A stretch of DNA of 64,000 nt from the NCBI RefSeq assembly GCF_013375035.1, contig NZ_CP056032.1, forward strand, positions 2,154,001 to 2,218,000, written 5' to 3'. A model generated the notes under the pieces. The model was given only the letters and a program-made list of their open reading frames with translations. It searched no databases and was not told the origin of the DNA. Positions 7,110 through 15,981 of the stretch are shown here, one piece after another. Within the stretch, counting starts at the first letter, position 1. Each line of letters opens with the position of its first letter. The translations under genes were made by a program, and so were the position numbers. The stretch comes from Spirosoma sp. KUDC1026. GTDB lineage: Bacteria > Bacteroidota > Bacteroidia > Cytophagales > Spirosomataceae.

Positions 7110-8114
7110 CTAGCTAGCCATTTCGCGGGCTGCCTCCGGATCGTTGTATTTGCGGTCGAGGTCGTCCGTCGATTTCTGATCAGAACGGTCTGGCCCCGAA
7201 ATCATATCCTGAGCCTGCACGCTGCTTTCGTCCAGCATCTCGCGGGGATATTGTTCCGTTTCTTTTGCTTCCTCAGGCCGTTCGCTCGTCTGGTAGGGGT
7301 CGGCGTCTTTAGCATTTACGTCGTAGGCGTGCGCGGAACCGCCCGTTGCCGGGTTCACGTCCATCCCCTGATCGTCAGAGCCGGCTAAAGTCTCGTCATA
7401 GGGTTCGCCCTGCACGGTTTCACTTTCGCCAACTTTCTGCGTCAGAATACTCGACGTATACGTAACGAAGTTAGCACCCGCGTTGATTTCATGCGACCGG
7501 TCTGGCTGATTGGGTTCTTCGATCTCCGGCTGATCCGGCGACGGAGAGCCTGGCAGATCCGGAACCTCTGGACCGGGTGCTGGCGGGGCAGGTGGCGTTT
7601 CCGGAATACCCGGTACCGGCTGTAGCGGATCGGGCGTGCCGGGCGTCGGTGGGATCATATCGGCAGATGGATAGATCGTAGTCGACAATGAACCACCTGT
7701 TGTTGATGCTCCGAAAAAGCTGGTAGGCGTTTTGTCATCCTCCGATGGCAGACCTGCATTGACCGTAGCGCCCGCGTCAGGATTGCCGGTAATTTCGGCA
7801 TCGGCGTGCGGATTTTCCGGCATCACCTGGTTATCAATAACTTCACCAGCCCGCAAAGCTGCGTCTGAGTTTTCGTATGTTTTGGTCCGTTGCTGATCGC
7901 CCTGCAGACTACGTTCTTCGTCGCTGCTGTAGCGATTCTGCAACTGTTCATCCATAACGTCATCGTGGGTGTCACCCAGTTCGGTTAATTTTCCGTCGAC
8001 CAGTTTCACCATATTGGTTTCGCCCTGGTCCTGGCCATATTTTGTTTCGGCGTTCTCGTTCGAGACCATATTGGCCTGTTGAGCGCCGTCGGTGAGTGCT
8101 GATGAGCCTTCCAT
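7110..8114 (-). CDS. acidic, Pro-rich intrinsically disordered protein of unknown function
   Basis: 334 residues with no signal peptide, membrane segment or recognisable domain. Composition is dominated by D, E, P, G, S, T, Q and N. A central block of about 60 residues is Pro-rich (P-P-T-P-G-T-P-D-P, P-E-T-P-P-A-P-P-A-P-G-P). The flanks are acidic (D-D-V-M-D-E-Q, R-P-E-E-A-K-E-T-E-Q-Y). There is no Cys at all. The reading frame is maintained across 1 kb with good codon use and is followed by a strong terminator, so it is a real gene. Such hydrophilic disordered proteins can be stress-protective or scaffold proteins, but that is only a guess. It lies 55 bp downstream of the D-lactate dehydrogenase-type gene and could be co-transcribed. 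Confidence 0.65.
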   Translation of the reverse strand: MEGSSALTDGAQQANMVSNENAETKYGQDQGETNMVKLVDGKLTELGDTHDDVMDEQLQNRYSSDEERSLQGDQQRTKTYENSDAALRAGEVIDNQVMPENPHADAEITGNPDAGATVNAGLPSEDDKTPTSFFGASTTGGSLSTTIYPSADMIPPTPGTPDPLQPVPGIPETPPAPPAPGPEVPDLPGSPSPDQPEIEEPNQPDRSHEINAGANFVTYTSSILTQKVGESETVQGEPYDETLAGSDDQGMDVNPATGGSAHAYDVNAKDADPYQTSERPEEAKETEQYPREMLDESSVQAQDMISGPDRSDQKSTDDLDRKYNDPEAAREMAS

Positions 8115-8169
8115 AATCGTTGGGTTTATGTTGCCTAGTAAAAACCCATACCGATGGAAAAGGTTTAGG

Positions 8170-11100
8170 CTAGATCAGCGCGTCGAACAGGATTTCGGCC
8201 GGATGCTGGGCGTGCCGGCGCGTACCATCTTTGATCTGGTGGCGACAACTGGTGCCCGCTGCCGAAATGATGACATCGTCGGTGGTGGAACGGATGGCCG
8301 GGAACAGCACCAGCTCACCAATCTGCATGGACAGGTCGTAGTGCTCGGTTTCGTAACCAAACGAGCCCGCCATGCCGCAGCAGCCGGACGGAATTAACTG
8401 AACATCATAGTTGCGGGGTAACGAAAGCACTTTCTTCACGGGTACCATCGACGACAAGGCTTTCTGATGACAATGTCCGTGCACTTTCACCAGACGGGTA
8501 TCGGTCGTGAACCGGCTTCGATCAATGCGGTTCGCGTCCACCTCTCGGGCGAGCCATTCTTCGAACAGGAACGTATTGCGGGCGATATGCTGCGCGGCTG
8601 CTTTCAGTTCAGCGGGGACCAGGTCGGGGTATTCATCGCGGAAGGTCAGAATAGCCGAGGGTTCCAGGCCAATTAGCGGTGCCTCTTCCGTAATGAGGTC
8701 TTTCAGGGCCGTTACGTTCCGAATGGCCAGTTTACGTGCTTCCTCGACAAGTCCTTTCGAAAGGTATGTTCGGCCGCTTTCCGCGTGCTCCGGCAGCAAC
8801 ACCGAATAACCCAGCCGCTCCAGCAATTGAATGGCTTTCTGTCCGACTTCTACATCGTTGAAATTGGTAAACTCGTCAACGAAAAGGTATAGGGCGTGGG
8901 GAGTAGGGCCCGGGGTATAGGGCGTGCGGGGAAGAGCCTGGGGTTGCGCTGGGTTGCTAGCCTCCACCCCCTGTCCTTCGCCCATAACTTTCAAACCCTC
9001 TGCCCCGCGCCCCGCGCCCTTCGCCCATTTTCTAAGTGTCTCCTTTCCCAGACCCGGCATGGTACGGTTGGGGTGAAAGCCGACGGCTTGATTGGCGATT
9101 CGACGCAGGACAGGCGTGTCGTAGATAGCGTTGTAGGCCCAGGGGGCGATACTGGCCAGGGACATTAGTCTTGTGAAATTGCCTACCAGTCGCGCCCGTA
9201 GCGGAATGCCTGACTCACGGTATTGCTGCTGGGTGAATTCGGCCTTCATGCGCGTCATGTCCACACTCGACGGGCATTCCGATTTGCAGGCTTTGCAGGA
9301 TAGACACAAGTCCAGTACGTCCTTTACAGCCGCGTAATCATGCTTCGACGGCTTGTCCTGCGAACTGTAGAAATGGCGGAGAATATTGGCGCGGGCGCGG
9401 GTTGTATCGTGTTCGCGCCGGGTAGCCATGTAGCTGGGACACATGGTACCGCCCGAAATCTCGGTCTTGCGGCAGTCGCCGGAGCCGGAGCATTTTTCGG
9501 CCAGTTCGAGCAGACCGCCATCTTTCGAGAAATCGAAGATGGTTTTGGGCTGCGGAATCACGGTGTCGGCCTCCGATCGCAGCGACTCGTTCATGGGGGG
9601 CGTGTCGACTACCTTGCCGGGATTGAACGTATTGTGCGGGTCCCACAGGGCTTTTACGTCTTTGCACAACTGGTAGTTTTCGCCACCCAGCATAAACGCA
9701 ATGCACTCGCCCCGCAGCCGCCCATCGCCGTGTTCACCGGAGAGTGAACCGCCGTACTTCTTGACAAGCTGCGCCGTATCCATCAGTAGGTTCCGGAATT
9801 TGGTACGTCCCTCCGACGATTTGAGGTTGATTAGCGGCAGGACGTGGATTTCGCCCGCTCCGGCATGAGCGGAATACTCCAGTTTCAGGCCGTGCTGTTC
9901 CCAGGCCATTTTATCGAGTTCGTCGATGTAATCGGGCAGGTCGTGCACATCAACGGCCGTATCCTCAATGACGTTGGCGGGTTTATCGTCGCCGGGGATG
10001 TTGTACATGATACTCAACCCGGCTTTGCGGAGTGCCCACGGCTTTTTCGTTTCCTCATCGAACAGCACCGGATAGGCGTAACCTAATCCTTTCGTCTGCA
10101 AGTCCGTCACAAAACGCTCTGCCCGCTGACGTACGCTCTCCGCCGTATTATCGAAAAACTCGACCATCAGAATGGCCTTTGGATCGCCCTCGACGAACGT
10201 TCGGTTTTTCGTCTGCTCAATGTTCGTTTTGGTAAGCTGCAAAATGTAATCGTCCACCAGTTCCGACGCGTAGCACTGATGCTCCAACGCCACCAGATTC
10301 GCTTCGAGCGACTGACGAATGGTCTCAAAATGCGCACACACCAACGCCGTTTCTTTCGGTGGCAGCGGCAGCAGATTCAACTTTGCTCCCGTGATGAAAC
10401 ACAGCGTCCCCTCTGACCCGGCAATGAGGGGGGAAAAGTTGAACGTTTTTTCTGGGACCAAGGAGAAAGGAGAAAGGGAGAAAGAAGGTGAAGAAGATGG
10501 GCTTGTTCCTTTCTTCTCTTTTCCTTGTTCCCAAAAACTCAAAAATGCATCTAACGCATACCCCGTGTTCCGTCGGGTGACGGTGGGTTTAGGGTAGCCG
10601 TCGCGTATTTGCTGCTGGATGGTCGGGTTGGAGAGCCAGTCGCGAAACTGGACGTAAAGCCGCTGTTCGAGGAGGCTTACTACGTTTTCTCCCCGGCATT
10701 TCGCGTCGAATTGTGCTTGAGTGAGTGGACCGAATGTCACTTCGGCTCCGTCACTCAGAACGGCCTGTACTTCAACCAGATGGTCGCGGGTGGTGCCCCA
10801 GACAATGGAGTGGAGCCCGCAGGAGTTGTTGCCGATCATCCCACCGATCATGGCGCGGCTGGCGGTTGATGTCTCGGGGCCGAATAGAAGTCCGTGCGGT
10901 TTTAGGAATGCGTTCAGATCGTCGCGGATAACGCCCGGCTGTACCCGAACCCACTGCTCGGCAACGTTCAATTCACCGATCTGGCCAAAGTATTTGGAGA
11001 TGTCGACCACAATGCCACTGCCCACCACCTGACCCGCCAGCGACGTACCGGCTGCCCGTGGAATCAGCCCCAGCTTGTGCTGCTGGGCAAACCGAAGCAG

Positions 11101-11283
11101 CCGCTTGATATCGGCTACGGTTTTGGGCAATGCTACCGCTATCGGCATCTCCTGATAGACCGACGCATCCGTTGCGTAAAGAATTCGCTGGGCCGTATGA
11201 CCGGGCGATTCATCGAAATACAGATCGCCTTCAAACGAAGGCAACAAGTTGGCGAAGGGATAGGATTGAGTCAGACGAAACAT
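8170..11283 (-). CDS. FAD-binding and Fe-S oxidoreductase, D-lactate dehydrogenase type
   Basis: 1037 residues. Order of domains: FAD-binding type 4 (L-I-P-R-A-A-G-T-S-L-A-G-Q-V-V, I-G-N-N-S-C-G); FAD-oxidase C-terminal domain (H-A-G-A-G-E-I-H-V-L-P, S-G-E-H-G-D-G-R-L-R-G-E); a ferredoxin-like region with C-S-G-S-G-D-C, M-C-P-S-Y and C-L-S-C-K-A-C-K-S-E-C-P; then a Cys-rich CCG domain (H-G-H-C-H-Q-K-A-L, G-C-C-G-M-A-G-S-F-G-Y-E). This is the one-chain D-lactate/2-hydroxyacid dehydrogenase layout, which passes electrons from the flavin through Fe-S centres to quinone at the membrane. Two low-complexity inserts, at about residues 251-277 and 753-798, coincide with foldback DNA elements. Without them the length would be about 965. 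Both inserts keep the frame and avoid the catalytic motifs. Confidence 0.9.
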   Translation of the reverse strand: MFRLTQSYPFANLLPSFEGDLYFDESPGHTAQRILYATDASVYQEMPIAVALPKTVADIKRLLRFAQQHKLGLIPRAAGTSLAGQVVGSGIVVDISKYFGQIGELNVAEQWVRVQPGVIRDDLNAFLKPHGLLFGPETSTASRAMIGGMIGNNSCGLHSIVWGTTRDHLVEVQAVLSDGAEVTFGPLTQAQFDAKCRGENVVSLLEQRLYVQFRDWLSNPTIQQQIRDGYPKPTVTRRNTGYALDAFLSFWEQGKEKKGTSPSSSPSFSLSPFSLVPEKTFNFSPLIAGSEGTLCFITGAKLNLLPLPPKETALVCAHFETIRQSLEANLVALEHQCYASELVDDYILQLTKTNIEQTKNRTFVEGDPKAILMVEFFDNTAESVRQRAERFVTDLQTKGLGYAYPVLFDEETKKPWALRKAGLSIMYNIPGDDKPANVIEDTAVDVHDLPDYIDELDKMAWEQHGLKLEYSAHAGAGEIHVLPLINLKSSEGRTKFRNLLMDTAQLVKKYGGSLSGEHGDGRLRGECIAFMLGGENYQLCKDVKALWDPHNTFNPGKVVDTPPMNESLRSEADTVIPQPKTIFDFSKDGGLLELAEKCSGSGDCRKTEISGGTMCPSYMATRREHDTTRARANILRHFYSSQDKPSKHDYAAVKDVLDLCLSCKACKSECPSSVDMTRMKAEFTQQQYRESGIPLRARLVGNFTRLMSLASIAPWAYNAIYDTPVLRRIANQAVGFHPNRTMPGLGKETLRKWAKGAGRGAEGLKVMGEGQGVEASNPAQPQALPRTPYTPGPTPHALYLFVDEFTNFNDVEVGQKAIQLLERLGYSVLLPEHAESGRTYLSKGLVEEARKLAIRNVTALKDLITEEAPLIGLEPSAILTFRDEYPDLVPAELKAAAQHIARNTFLFEEWLAREVDANRIDRSRFTTDTRLVKVHGHCHQKALSSMVPVKKVLSLPRNYDVQLIPSGCCGMAGSFGYETEHYDLSMQIGELVLFPAIRSTTDDVIISAAGTSCRHQIKDGTRRHAQHPAEILFDALI
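8890..9028 (-). repeat. G-rich/C-rich foldback element with heptad periodicity inside the D-LDH-type gene
   Basis: On the plus strand 8890-8930 reads as G-rich units of about seven bases (GGGGAGT, AGGGCCC, GGGGTAT, AGGGCGT). After a short middle part, 8970-9028 is C-rich (CCTCCACCCC, then repeated CGCGCCC and CTTCGCCC units). The arms can pair, giving a large imperfect hairpin. In protein it becomes a G/P/A/Q-rich stretch between L-R-K-W-A-K and L-Y-L-F-V-D-E-F that is not expected in this family. Confidence 0.65.
10454..10532 (-). repeat. purine/pyrimidine foldback element inside the D-LDH-type gene
   Basis: The plus strand starts with GGGACCAAGGAGAAAGG and ends with CCTTTCTTCTCTTTTCCTTG followed by TTCCC, giving an imperfect inverted repeat of about 25 bp per arm. 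Translated, it yields a Ser/Pro/Lys-rich insert (E-Q-G-K-E-K-K-G-T-S-P-S-S-S-P-S) between F-L-S-F-W and K-T-F-N-F-S-P-L-I-A-G-S. A related purine-rich element lies at 59650-59755. Confidence 0.65.
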
Positions 11284-11309
11284 ACCCCAAAGTTACGAAG
11301 AAACAGGGG

Positions 11310-11789
11310 TTACTGGCGCGGCACCAGCCGGTACGCCCGCCTGACGAAAATGCCGATCAACGTAAAAAGCCCGGCCAGCAGCGGGAGCATGATCCAGGGT
11401 GTCAACTGGTCGTGATTATAGAGTTTCGCCCAAACCGAGTTGAGCTGAAAAAACAGGAAGAGGCCGGTGAGAAATGTCCTCATACTAGCTAGTAACAAGC
11501 GCGTATTGCCTACCTGCCGCGTTACGTTCTCAGGAGTGCGCGGCCCTGGAAAATTCAAAAAATCGGGGTGAGTGTTTCGGGCAGCCCACAAGATACCCAG
11601 CAGAATGAACGTAATACCAGGCAGAATCAGGAGCGTTACCGGACTACCCCAACGGTCAGGTTTACCCGACAGATTGTAATGGATCGCCGTTGGATTAGGC
11701 AGCCAGATCGCTCCGGCTATCGACACGATGGTCAGCAGCACGAACAGGGCGATCGTCAGCCGGTTAGCGTTACGTTCGAATCTACTCAT
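11310..11789 (-). CDS. DUF1648 membrane protein
   Basis: 159 residues with four predicted membrane helices, at about residues 12-30, 50-70, 100-118 and 130-150. The DUF1648 motif follows helix 1: P-N-P-T-A-I-H-Y-N-L-S-G-K-P-D-R-W-G. Known: DUF1648 also forms the N-terminal part of SdpI-type immunity proteins. This protein is short and lacks the SdpI C-terminal half, so immunity should not be inferred. The stop lies 26 bp before the D-LDH-type start on the same strand, so co-transcription is likely. Confidence 0.8.
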   Translation of the reverse strand: MSRFERNANRLTIALFVLLTIVSIAGAIWLPNPTAIHYNLSGKPDRWGSPVTLLILPGITFILLGILWAARNTHPDFLNFPGPRTPENVTRQVGNTRLLLASMRTFLTGLFLFFQLNSVWAKLYNHDQLTPWIMLPLLAGLFTLIGIFVRRAYRLVPRQ

Positions 11790-11805
11790 ACCAGTTTTTG
11801 TCGAC

Positions 11806-12198
11806 TTACTGACGTTCTCCGTAACAATAGCAGAGTCCGTCGGGAGCTATAATAAAGAAAACCTTCCAACGAACATCACCATGTTGTTGTACGGCGAAAT
11901 CAGCTTTTTCTTTAGCCAGGCCATTAGTCTTTAACTCGTCAAACGCCGTAGTAACACGATCGACCTCGAAGAAACAGCCATCCTGCTCTGGATCGCCACC
12001 GTTCTCGGCTAAACCAATCTGAACTGAATCTCTGGTTAGAACGGCCGAACGATAGGGGGCATCAGACCGGGAGACAAGCTGAAATCCCAGCACAGTTTCG
12101 TAAAAAGGAAGAGCCGCTTCGAGGTCGCGAACGGGCAGATTCAAATTGCCCTGTTGAAAAGGCGATACGTGTTTGATGGTTGCTTTAGCCTGTTGCAT
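11806..12198 (-). CDS. VOC (glyoxalase/bleomycin-resistance fold) family protein
   Basis: 130 residues, a single VOC module of two beta-alpha-beta-beta-beta units. Seen: N-L-P-V-R-D-L-E-A-A-L-P-F-Y-E-T-V-L-G-F near the start, the mid-strand S-V-Q-I-G-L-A-E-N-G-G-D-P, and the closing V-F-F-I-I-A-P-D-G-L-C-Y-C-Y-G-E. Metal ligands: the late Glu in Y-G-E is present, but the early His usual in glyoxalase I is not obvious. It may be a binding protein rather than a glyoxalase. It is 16 bp upstream of the DUF1648 gene on the same strand. No substrate is assigned. Confidence 0.8.
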   Translation of the reverse strand: MQQAKATIKHVSPFQQGNLNLPVRDLEAALPFYETVLGFQLVSRSDAPYRSAVLTRDSVQIGLAENGGDPEQDGCFFEVDRVTTAFDELKTNGLAKEKADFAVQQHGDVRWKVFFIIAPDGLCYCYGERQ

Positions 12199-12316
12199 AG
12201 GGTCAGAATATAGTGGAAGGGGTGTTATCTAATTCATTTGCTGTTTACTGACAGCAAGGTTAACCAATGCTCAACGTAATCTTTTTACGGTGAAGAATTT
12301 CAGGTTTTCTAAAACA

Positions 12317-12348
12317 AAACTCCCGCCGAGCTAGCTCGGCGGGAGTTT
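12317..12348 (-). terminator. terminator hairpin after the DUF4097 gene
   Basis: Perfect 14-bp stem (12317-12330 with 12335-12348, arm AAACTCCCGCCGAG), loop CTAG, flanked by A- and T-rich bases. It sits 20 bp past the DUF4097 stop. Confidence 0.85.
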
Positions 12349-12367
12349 CAGATGAGACTCAAAAAAC

Positions 12368-13462
12368 TTACCGGTTGATCGAGACGCTGCCGCTGTTAGC
12401 GGTCATGTTTACGGCGATACCGCCCCCGTTGAGTTTACCCCGTACGCGGTCTTTTTCGACATTACCCTCAAAACGGGATAGATTGTCGGGGAGGTTCACC
12501 CGGTTGCCACTCAGATTCAGGTCCATGCCTTTGTTAAGGGGCATGTTCACCCGGATGCTGCCCGCGCTGGTGTTCAGCCGGACGTATTCGCCCAGTTTGG
12601 TCAGACTTACTTCAACGCTACCGGCGCTGGTGCTGGCGTCCAGGCTGCCCGCTACGTTCGCGAGCCGGACCGAGCCGCCCGATGTACTGGCTTTGATATC
12701 GCCGTCGATGTTGTTACCCTGTACGCTGCCACCACTGGTCTGGGCGTCTACGTCTCCTTTCAGGTCCGCCAGTTTAATGCTGCCGCCGGATGTATGCAGC
12801 CGTAGTTTCCCCGACGAGGCCGTTGCTTCGATGGAGCCGCCCGAAGTTTGCAGGTCAATACCACCATCCGACTCCGTCTGGCGAATCCGGTCGGCGTGGA
12901 TCGAACCGCCTGACGTCTGGCCGTTGACGCTGCCCTCAATATCGTTCAGGTGCAGGCTGCCCCCGCTGGTACGGAACCGTTGGTTGCCCGTCAGGGCAGA
13001 CAGATGAATGGAGCCACCCGAAGTGCGCAGGTCGGTTGTTACGTTTCGGGGGGTGAAAAATTTGAAGCTGATGCTCAGCGAGCGCTGCCAGCGGTCCGTC
13101 GCACGGTCGTTACTGTTGTTGTTTCGGCGTTTCACGGTGGCCACGAGTGTACTACCCTCTTTGGCAATCGAAATGTCATAGTCTTTCAGCCGGTCTTCGA
13201 GTTCGTCTTTATCCAGGTTGTTCCGTCCATTCCAGTTGTTGGGATGGACATACATTTCGACTCTGGCCTCCTTGCCGGAGCCACCTTCTACGGTCAGGCT
13301 ACCGCCCGAGGTTTCGGCACGAACAGCGCTGATACCACCCGAGAATTTCTTGGTCAAATAAGGCGTATCCCGATCGTCGAGCGTTTTATTAGGAAGCGTA
13401 AAGGCACTCAGCGTCAAGACGCTGGCGCAGGAAAAGGCGAGAAGGAATTGATGACGGTTCAT
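12368..13462 (-). CDS. DUF4097 family beta-helix protein (secreted)
   Basis: 364 residues with a signal peptide (F-L-L-A-F-S-C-A-S-V-L-T-L-S-A-F). From about residue 100 on it is built of short repeats centred on T-S-G-G-S-I/V/L, at least ten of them, for example L-R-T-S-G-G-S-I-H-L and A-Q-T-S-G-G-S-V-Q-G. The last copies drift to T-S-A-G-S. This regular spacing is that of a right-handed beta-helix, as in the DUF4097 / putative adhesin family. The C-terminus ends in G-G-I-A-V-N-M-T-A-N-S-G-S-V-S-I-N-R. It is probably surface or periplasmic. The role is unknown; family members often lie near envelope-stress genes. It is a monocistronic unit ended by its own hairpin. Confidence 0.85.
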   Translation of the reverse strand: MNRHQFLLAFSCASVLTLSAFTLPNKTLDDRDTPYLTKKFSGGISAVRAETSGGSLTVEGGSGKEARVEMYVHPNNWNGRNNLDKDELEDRLKDYDISIAKEGSTLVATVKRRNNNSNDRATDRWQRSLSISFKFFTPRNVTTDLRTSGGSIHLSALTGNQRFRTSGGSLHLNDIEGSVNGQTSGGSIHADRIRQTESDGGIDLQTSGGSIEATASSGKLRLHTSGGSIKLADLKGDVDAQTSGGSVQGNNIDGDIKASTSGGSVRLANVAGSLDASTSAGSVEVSLTKLGEYVRLNTSAGSIRVNMPLNKGMDLNLSGNRVNLPDNLSRFEGNVEKDRVRGKLNGGGIAVNMTANSGSVSINR

Positions 13463-13559
13463 GGCGGTTTCTAGTTTATGCTGGAAAGATGTTCGATTAA
13501 GGAAAAGGGTTGCACGGGTGGTGAAAATTTTCGGGTATCACTGGTTCCTGCGGATCTAT

Positions 13560-15977
13560 TTAGTCAATGCGCAGGCTCTTTACGGGATTCATCAGGGCGG
13601 CTTTGATTACCTGAACGCTGATGACGATACCGGTCAATAAGGTTAGCACAAGCCCAACCTGAAGAAACGGTAGCCAGCCCAACGTCTCGTGGTAGGCGTA
13701 ATCGGCAAGCCAATTGGTCAGGAGCCAGTAGGCCAGCGGCCAGGCCAACGCGTTGGCCACGACCATAATCCACGCGTATTCTTTTACGAACAAGAAGACA
13801 ATGTTGGGCACAGAAGCCCCCAGCACTTTACGGATTCCTACCTCTTTGGTCCGGCGGGTCACACTCAGCGACACCAGCCCTACTACACCCAGAATGACAA
13901 TTAGTAAAGCTAAGCCCGTAGCTACGTAGGCCGCTTTTTCCAACTGTAGTTCTGTCTGGTACAGCCGCTGAAGCGTCTGATCCATGAAAGCGTAGTCGAA
14001 TGGTGCATCGGGAAAGAGAGTTCGCCATTTCTGCTCAATACCAGCCAGGGTTTGGCGGGTGCGGCCCGGTGCGATCCGGAATGAGAAGAATCGATAAATG
14101 GACGCCTGTTGAACCTGAGCAATGGCCAGCGGCCGGATCGCTTCGTGCATCGTGTTGACGTGGAAATCCTGGACAACCCCACCAATCTGAAACGATTGAG
14201 GAAAGTTCTGTATCCGGACCGATTGACCAATTGCGGCTTCGGCTGTTTTGTAGCCCAGGGCTCGAACGGCGGCTTCGTTAATAACCAGGCTGGTTGAGTC
14301 GTAGCCACTGTGGTCCTGGTTGAAATACCGACCGCTACGCAGTGGAATCTGATACGTTTGCGCAAAATACTGATCGGTGGTCATGAGCTGCACGCTGGCA
14401 CCCTGCGTTGAGTCCCTGCCTTCACGATAGAGATTTCCGCTGTTCCCAATGTTCCCGTTAGGAATCTCGAAGGACAGACTTGCCGCCTGGATGCCGGGGA
14501 GACGGGCCAACTGATCGCGGGCAACTTCCATCCGGGCCACGCCCTTAGCCGACCAGTCGCGCGGTAGTGAGGAAACCGTCAGTACCGCTTCTTTTTTGAA
14601 GCCCAGATCGGTATCGAAGAAATAGGCAATCTGCTGAGAGACGATAATGGCTCCCACGAAGACAAAAATGGCGATGGTAAACTGAACCGTCACTAAAGAA
14701 CGCCGAAGCCAGGCTCCTTCAGCGACTGATTTTTCCTTGCCCTTCAGTGAATCGGTGGAGGAATAAGCCGACAGACGTAACGCGGGGTAGGCTCCCGCCA
14801 GGATGCCAATAACCAGCAGTAAACCCACTATGACCAGGCCGTACTGCCAGGGAAGACTCTGTAACGAGGGAATGGTTTTACCCACTACGTCGCTAAACAG
14901 GGGTCGAAACAGGACGTACAAAACCAACGATAGTCCAGCGGATAAGGTCGTTAAGGTAAGCGCTTCGAGTAGGAACTGAACCGTTAACTGCTGACGTAAA
15001 CCGCCCAGTGCTTTCCGAACGCCAATCTCCCGCAATCGTGACGACGAGCTACCCATCGACATATTGACGAAATTGACAACCGCCATCAGGAGAATGAACA
15101 CGGCAACCGACGCCAGTGTGATGATCATTTTCCGGATCAGACCGTTGTTGCTCTGCAGGTAGTAATCGGTGAGGGGCGTAACGTAAGCGGTTAGGTTCTT
15201 CTGGATATCGGCTGGCGTATTCGTTTTGATGAGCTGAGCCAGCGGTTTTTCCAGGCTCTGCGCAGAAACGCCGGGCTGTAATTCGACGTAGGTAACAATG
15301 TATTGATTAAGCCAGGAAGACATTGGGCCTTCTCCCCCGAAGAAATACCTCAGGCTACTCAATGGCATAAAGATCTCATTCTTCTCGGTGAGGAGATTGG
15401 AGACCGAATTGGCGGGTAGGGGAGCCAGAACGCCGGTAATCAAAAAAGTTTGCTTACCGGCGGCTGTGGTTTCAACCTGCAACGATTCATTTATTACGTC
15501 CGTCCTGCCGAAGTAACGCATGGCTTTGGCCGCCGTAATGACCATCGAATTAGGACCGCTTAGCGCCGTGCGGGGATCGCCATGCAGTAAGGGGAAACCG
15601 TACATGGCGAGCAAGGTTGAGTCGCCAATCTGCATGGATTCCCGGGCCTGCGTAGTTCCTTTTGATAACGTAGCACTGGCGCCATAGAACCGATAGAAAT
15701 TGGCAACCAGGGTGGGGTACTGGGCCTTAAGGGCCGGACCGAGCGGGGCTAGCGTCGTAAAGGCTATGCCCATGTTTTCGTCTTTCCAGTGACTTTGAAC
15801 AAGATAGTGGCGGTCCGCTTGTCTTAACTGGCGATTCACCTGAAACTCGCTCCAGATGTAGCTGCCGATCAGGAGAAAAAAGGCCAGGCCGGCAGCTAAG
15901 CCCGTGATGTTAAGCAGGGAGTAAAACCGACGCTGGAGCAGGTGGCGCCAGGCTATTTTCAGGTAATTGCGCAGCAT
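13560..15977 (-). CDS. ABC transporter permease, MacB/FtsX type
   Basis: 805 residues built as two MacB_PCD-FtsX halves: N-terminal membrane helix (residues 20-42), periplasmic domain, three helices around 285-420, a helix near 435, a second periplasmic domain and three C-terminal helices. Coupling-helix motifs are R-L-R-E-I-G-V-R-K-A-L-G and R-T-K-E-V-G-I-R-K-V-L-G. It ends N-P-V-K-S-L-R-I-D. Known: such permeases work with a LolD/MacB-like ATPase in lipoprotein, peptide or mechanotransmission roles. No ATPase gene is nearby. It is co-transcribed with the small secreted gene just upstream (4-bp gap) from the sigma-54-like promoter at 16409. It is the most divergent permease of the window (T-R-R-T-K-E instead of E-Q-R-T-K-E). 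Confidence 0.9.
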   Translation of the reverse strand: MLRNYLKIAWRHLLQRRFYSLLNITGLAAGLAFFLLIGSYIWSEFQVNRQLRQADRHYLVQSHWKDENMGIAFTTLAPLGPALKAQYPTLVANFYRFYGASATLSKGTTQARESMQIGDSTLLAMYGFPLLHGDPRTALSGPNSMVITAAKAMRYFGRTDVINESLQVETTAAGKQTFLITGVLAPLPANSVSNLLTEKNEIFMPLSSLRYFFGGEGPMSSWLNQYIVTYVELQPGVSAQSLEKPLAQLIKTNTPADIQKNLTAYVTPLTDYYLQSNNGLIRKMIITLASVAVFILLMAVVNFVNMSMGSSSSRLREIGVRKALGGLRQQLTVQFLLEALTLTTLSAGLSLVLYVLFRPLFSDVVGKTIPSLQSLPWQYGLVIVGLLLVIGILAGAYPALRLSAYSSTDSLKGKEKSVAEGAWLRRSLVTVQFTIAIFVFVGAIIVSQQIAYFFDTDLGFKKEAVLTVSSLPRDWSAKGVARMEVARDQLARLPGIQAASLSFEIPNGNIGNSGNLYREGRDSTQGASVQLMTTDQYFAQTYQIPLRSGRYFNQDHSGYDSTSLVINEAAVRALGYKTAEAAIGQSVRIQNFPQSFQIGGVVQDFHVNTMHEAIRPLAIAQVQQASIYRFFSFRIAPGRTRQTLAGIEQKWRTLFPDAPFDYAFMDQTLQRLYQTELQLEKAAYVATGLALLIVILGVVGLVSLSVTRRTKEVGIRKVLGASVPNIVFLFVKEYAWIMVVANALAWPLAYWLLTNWLADYAYHETLGWLPFLQVGLVLTLLTGIVISVQVIKAALMNPVKSLRID

Positions 15978-15981
15978 ACGC

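Noticed and set aside
12368..13462. possible DNA repeat or CRISPR-like array in the T-S-G-G-S region
   Set aside because: The periodicity belongs to a coding beta-helix; units vary in DNA and have no spacer structure.
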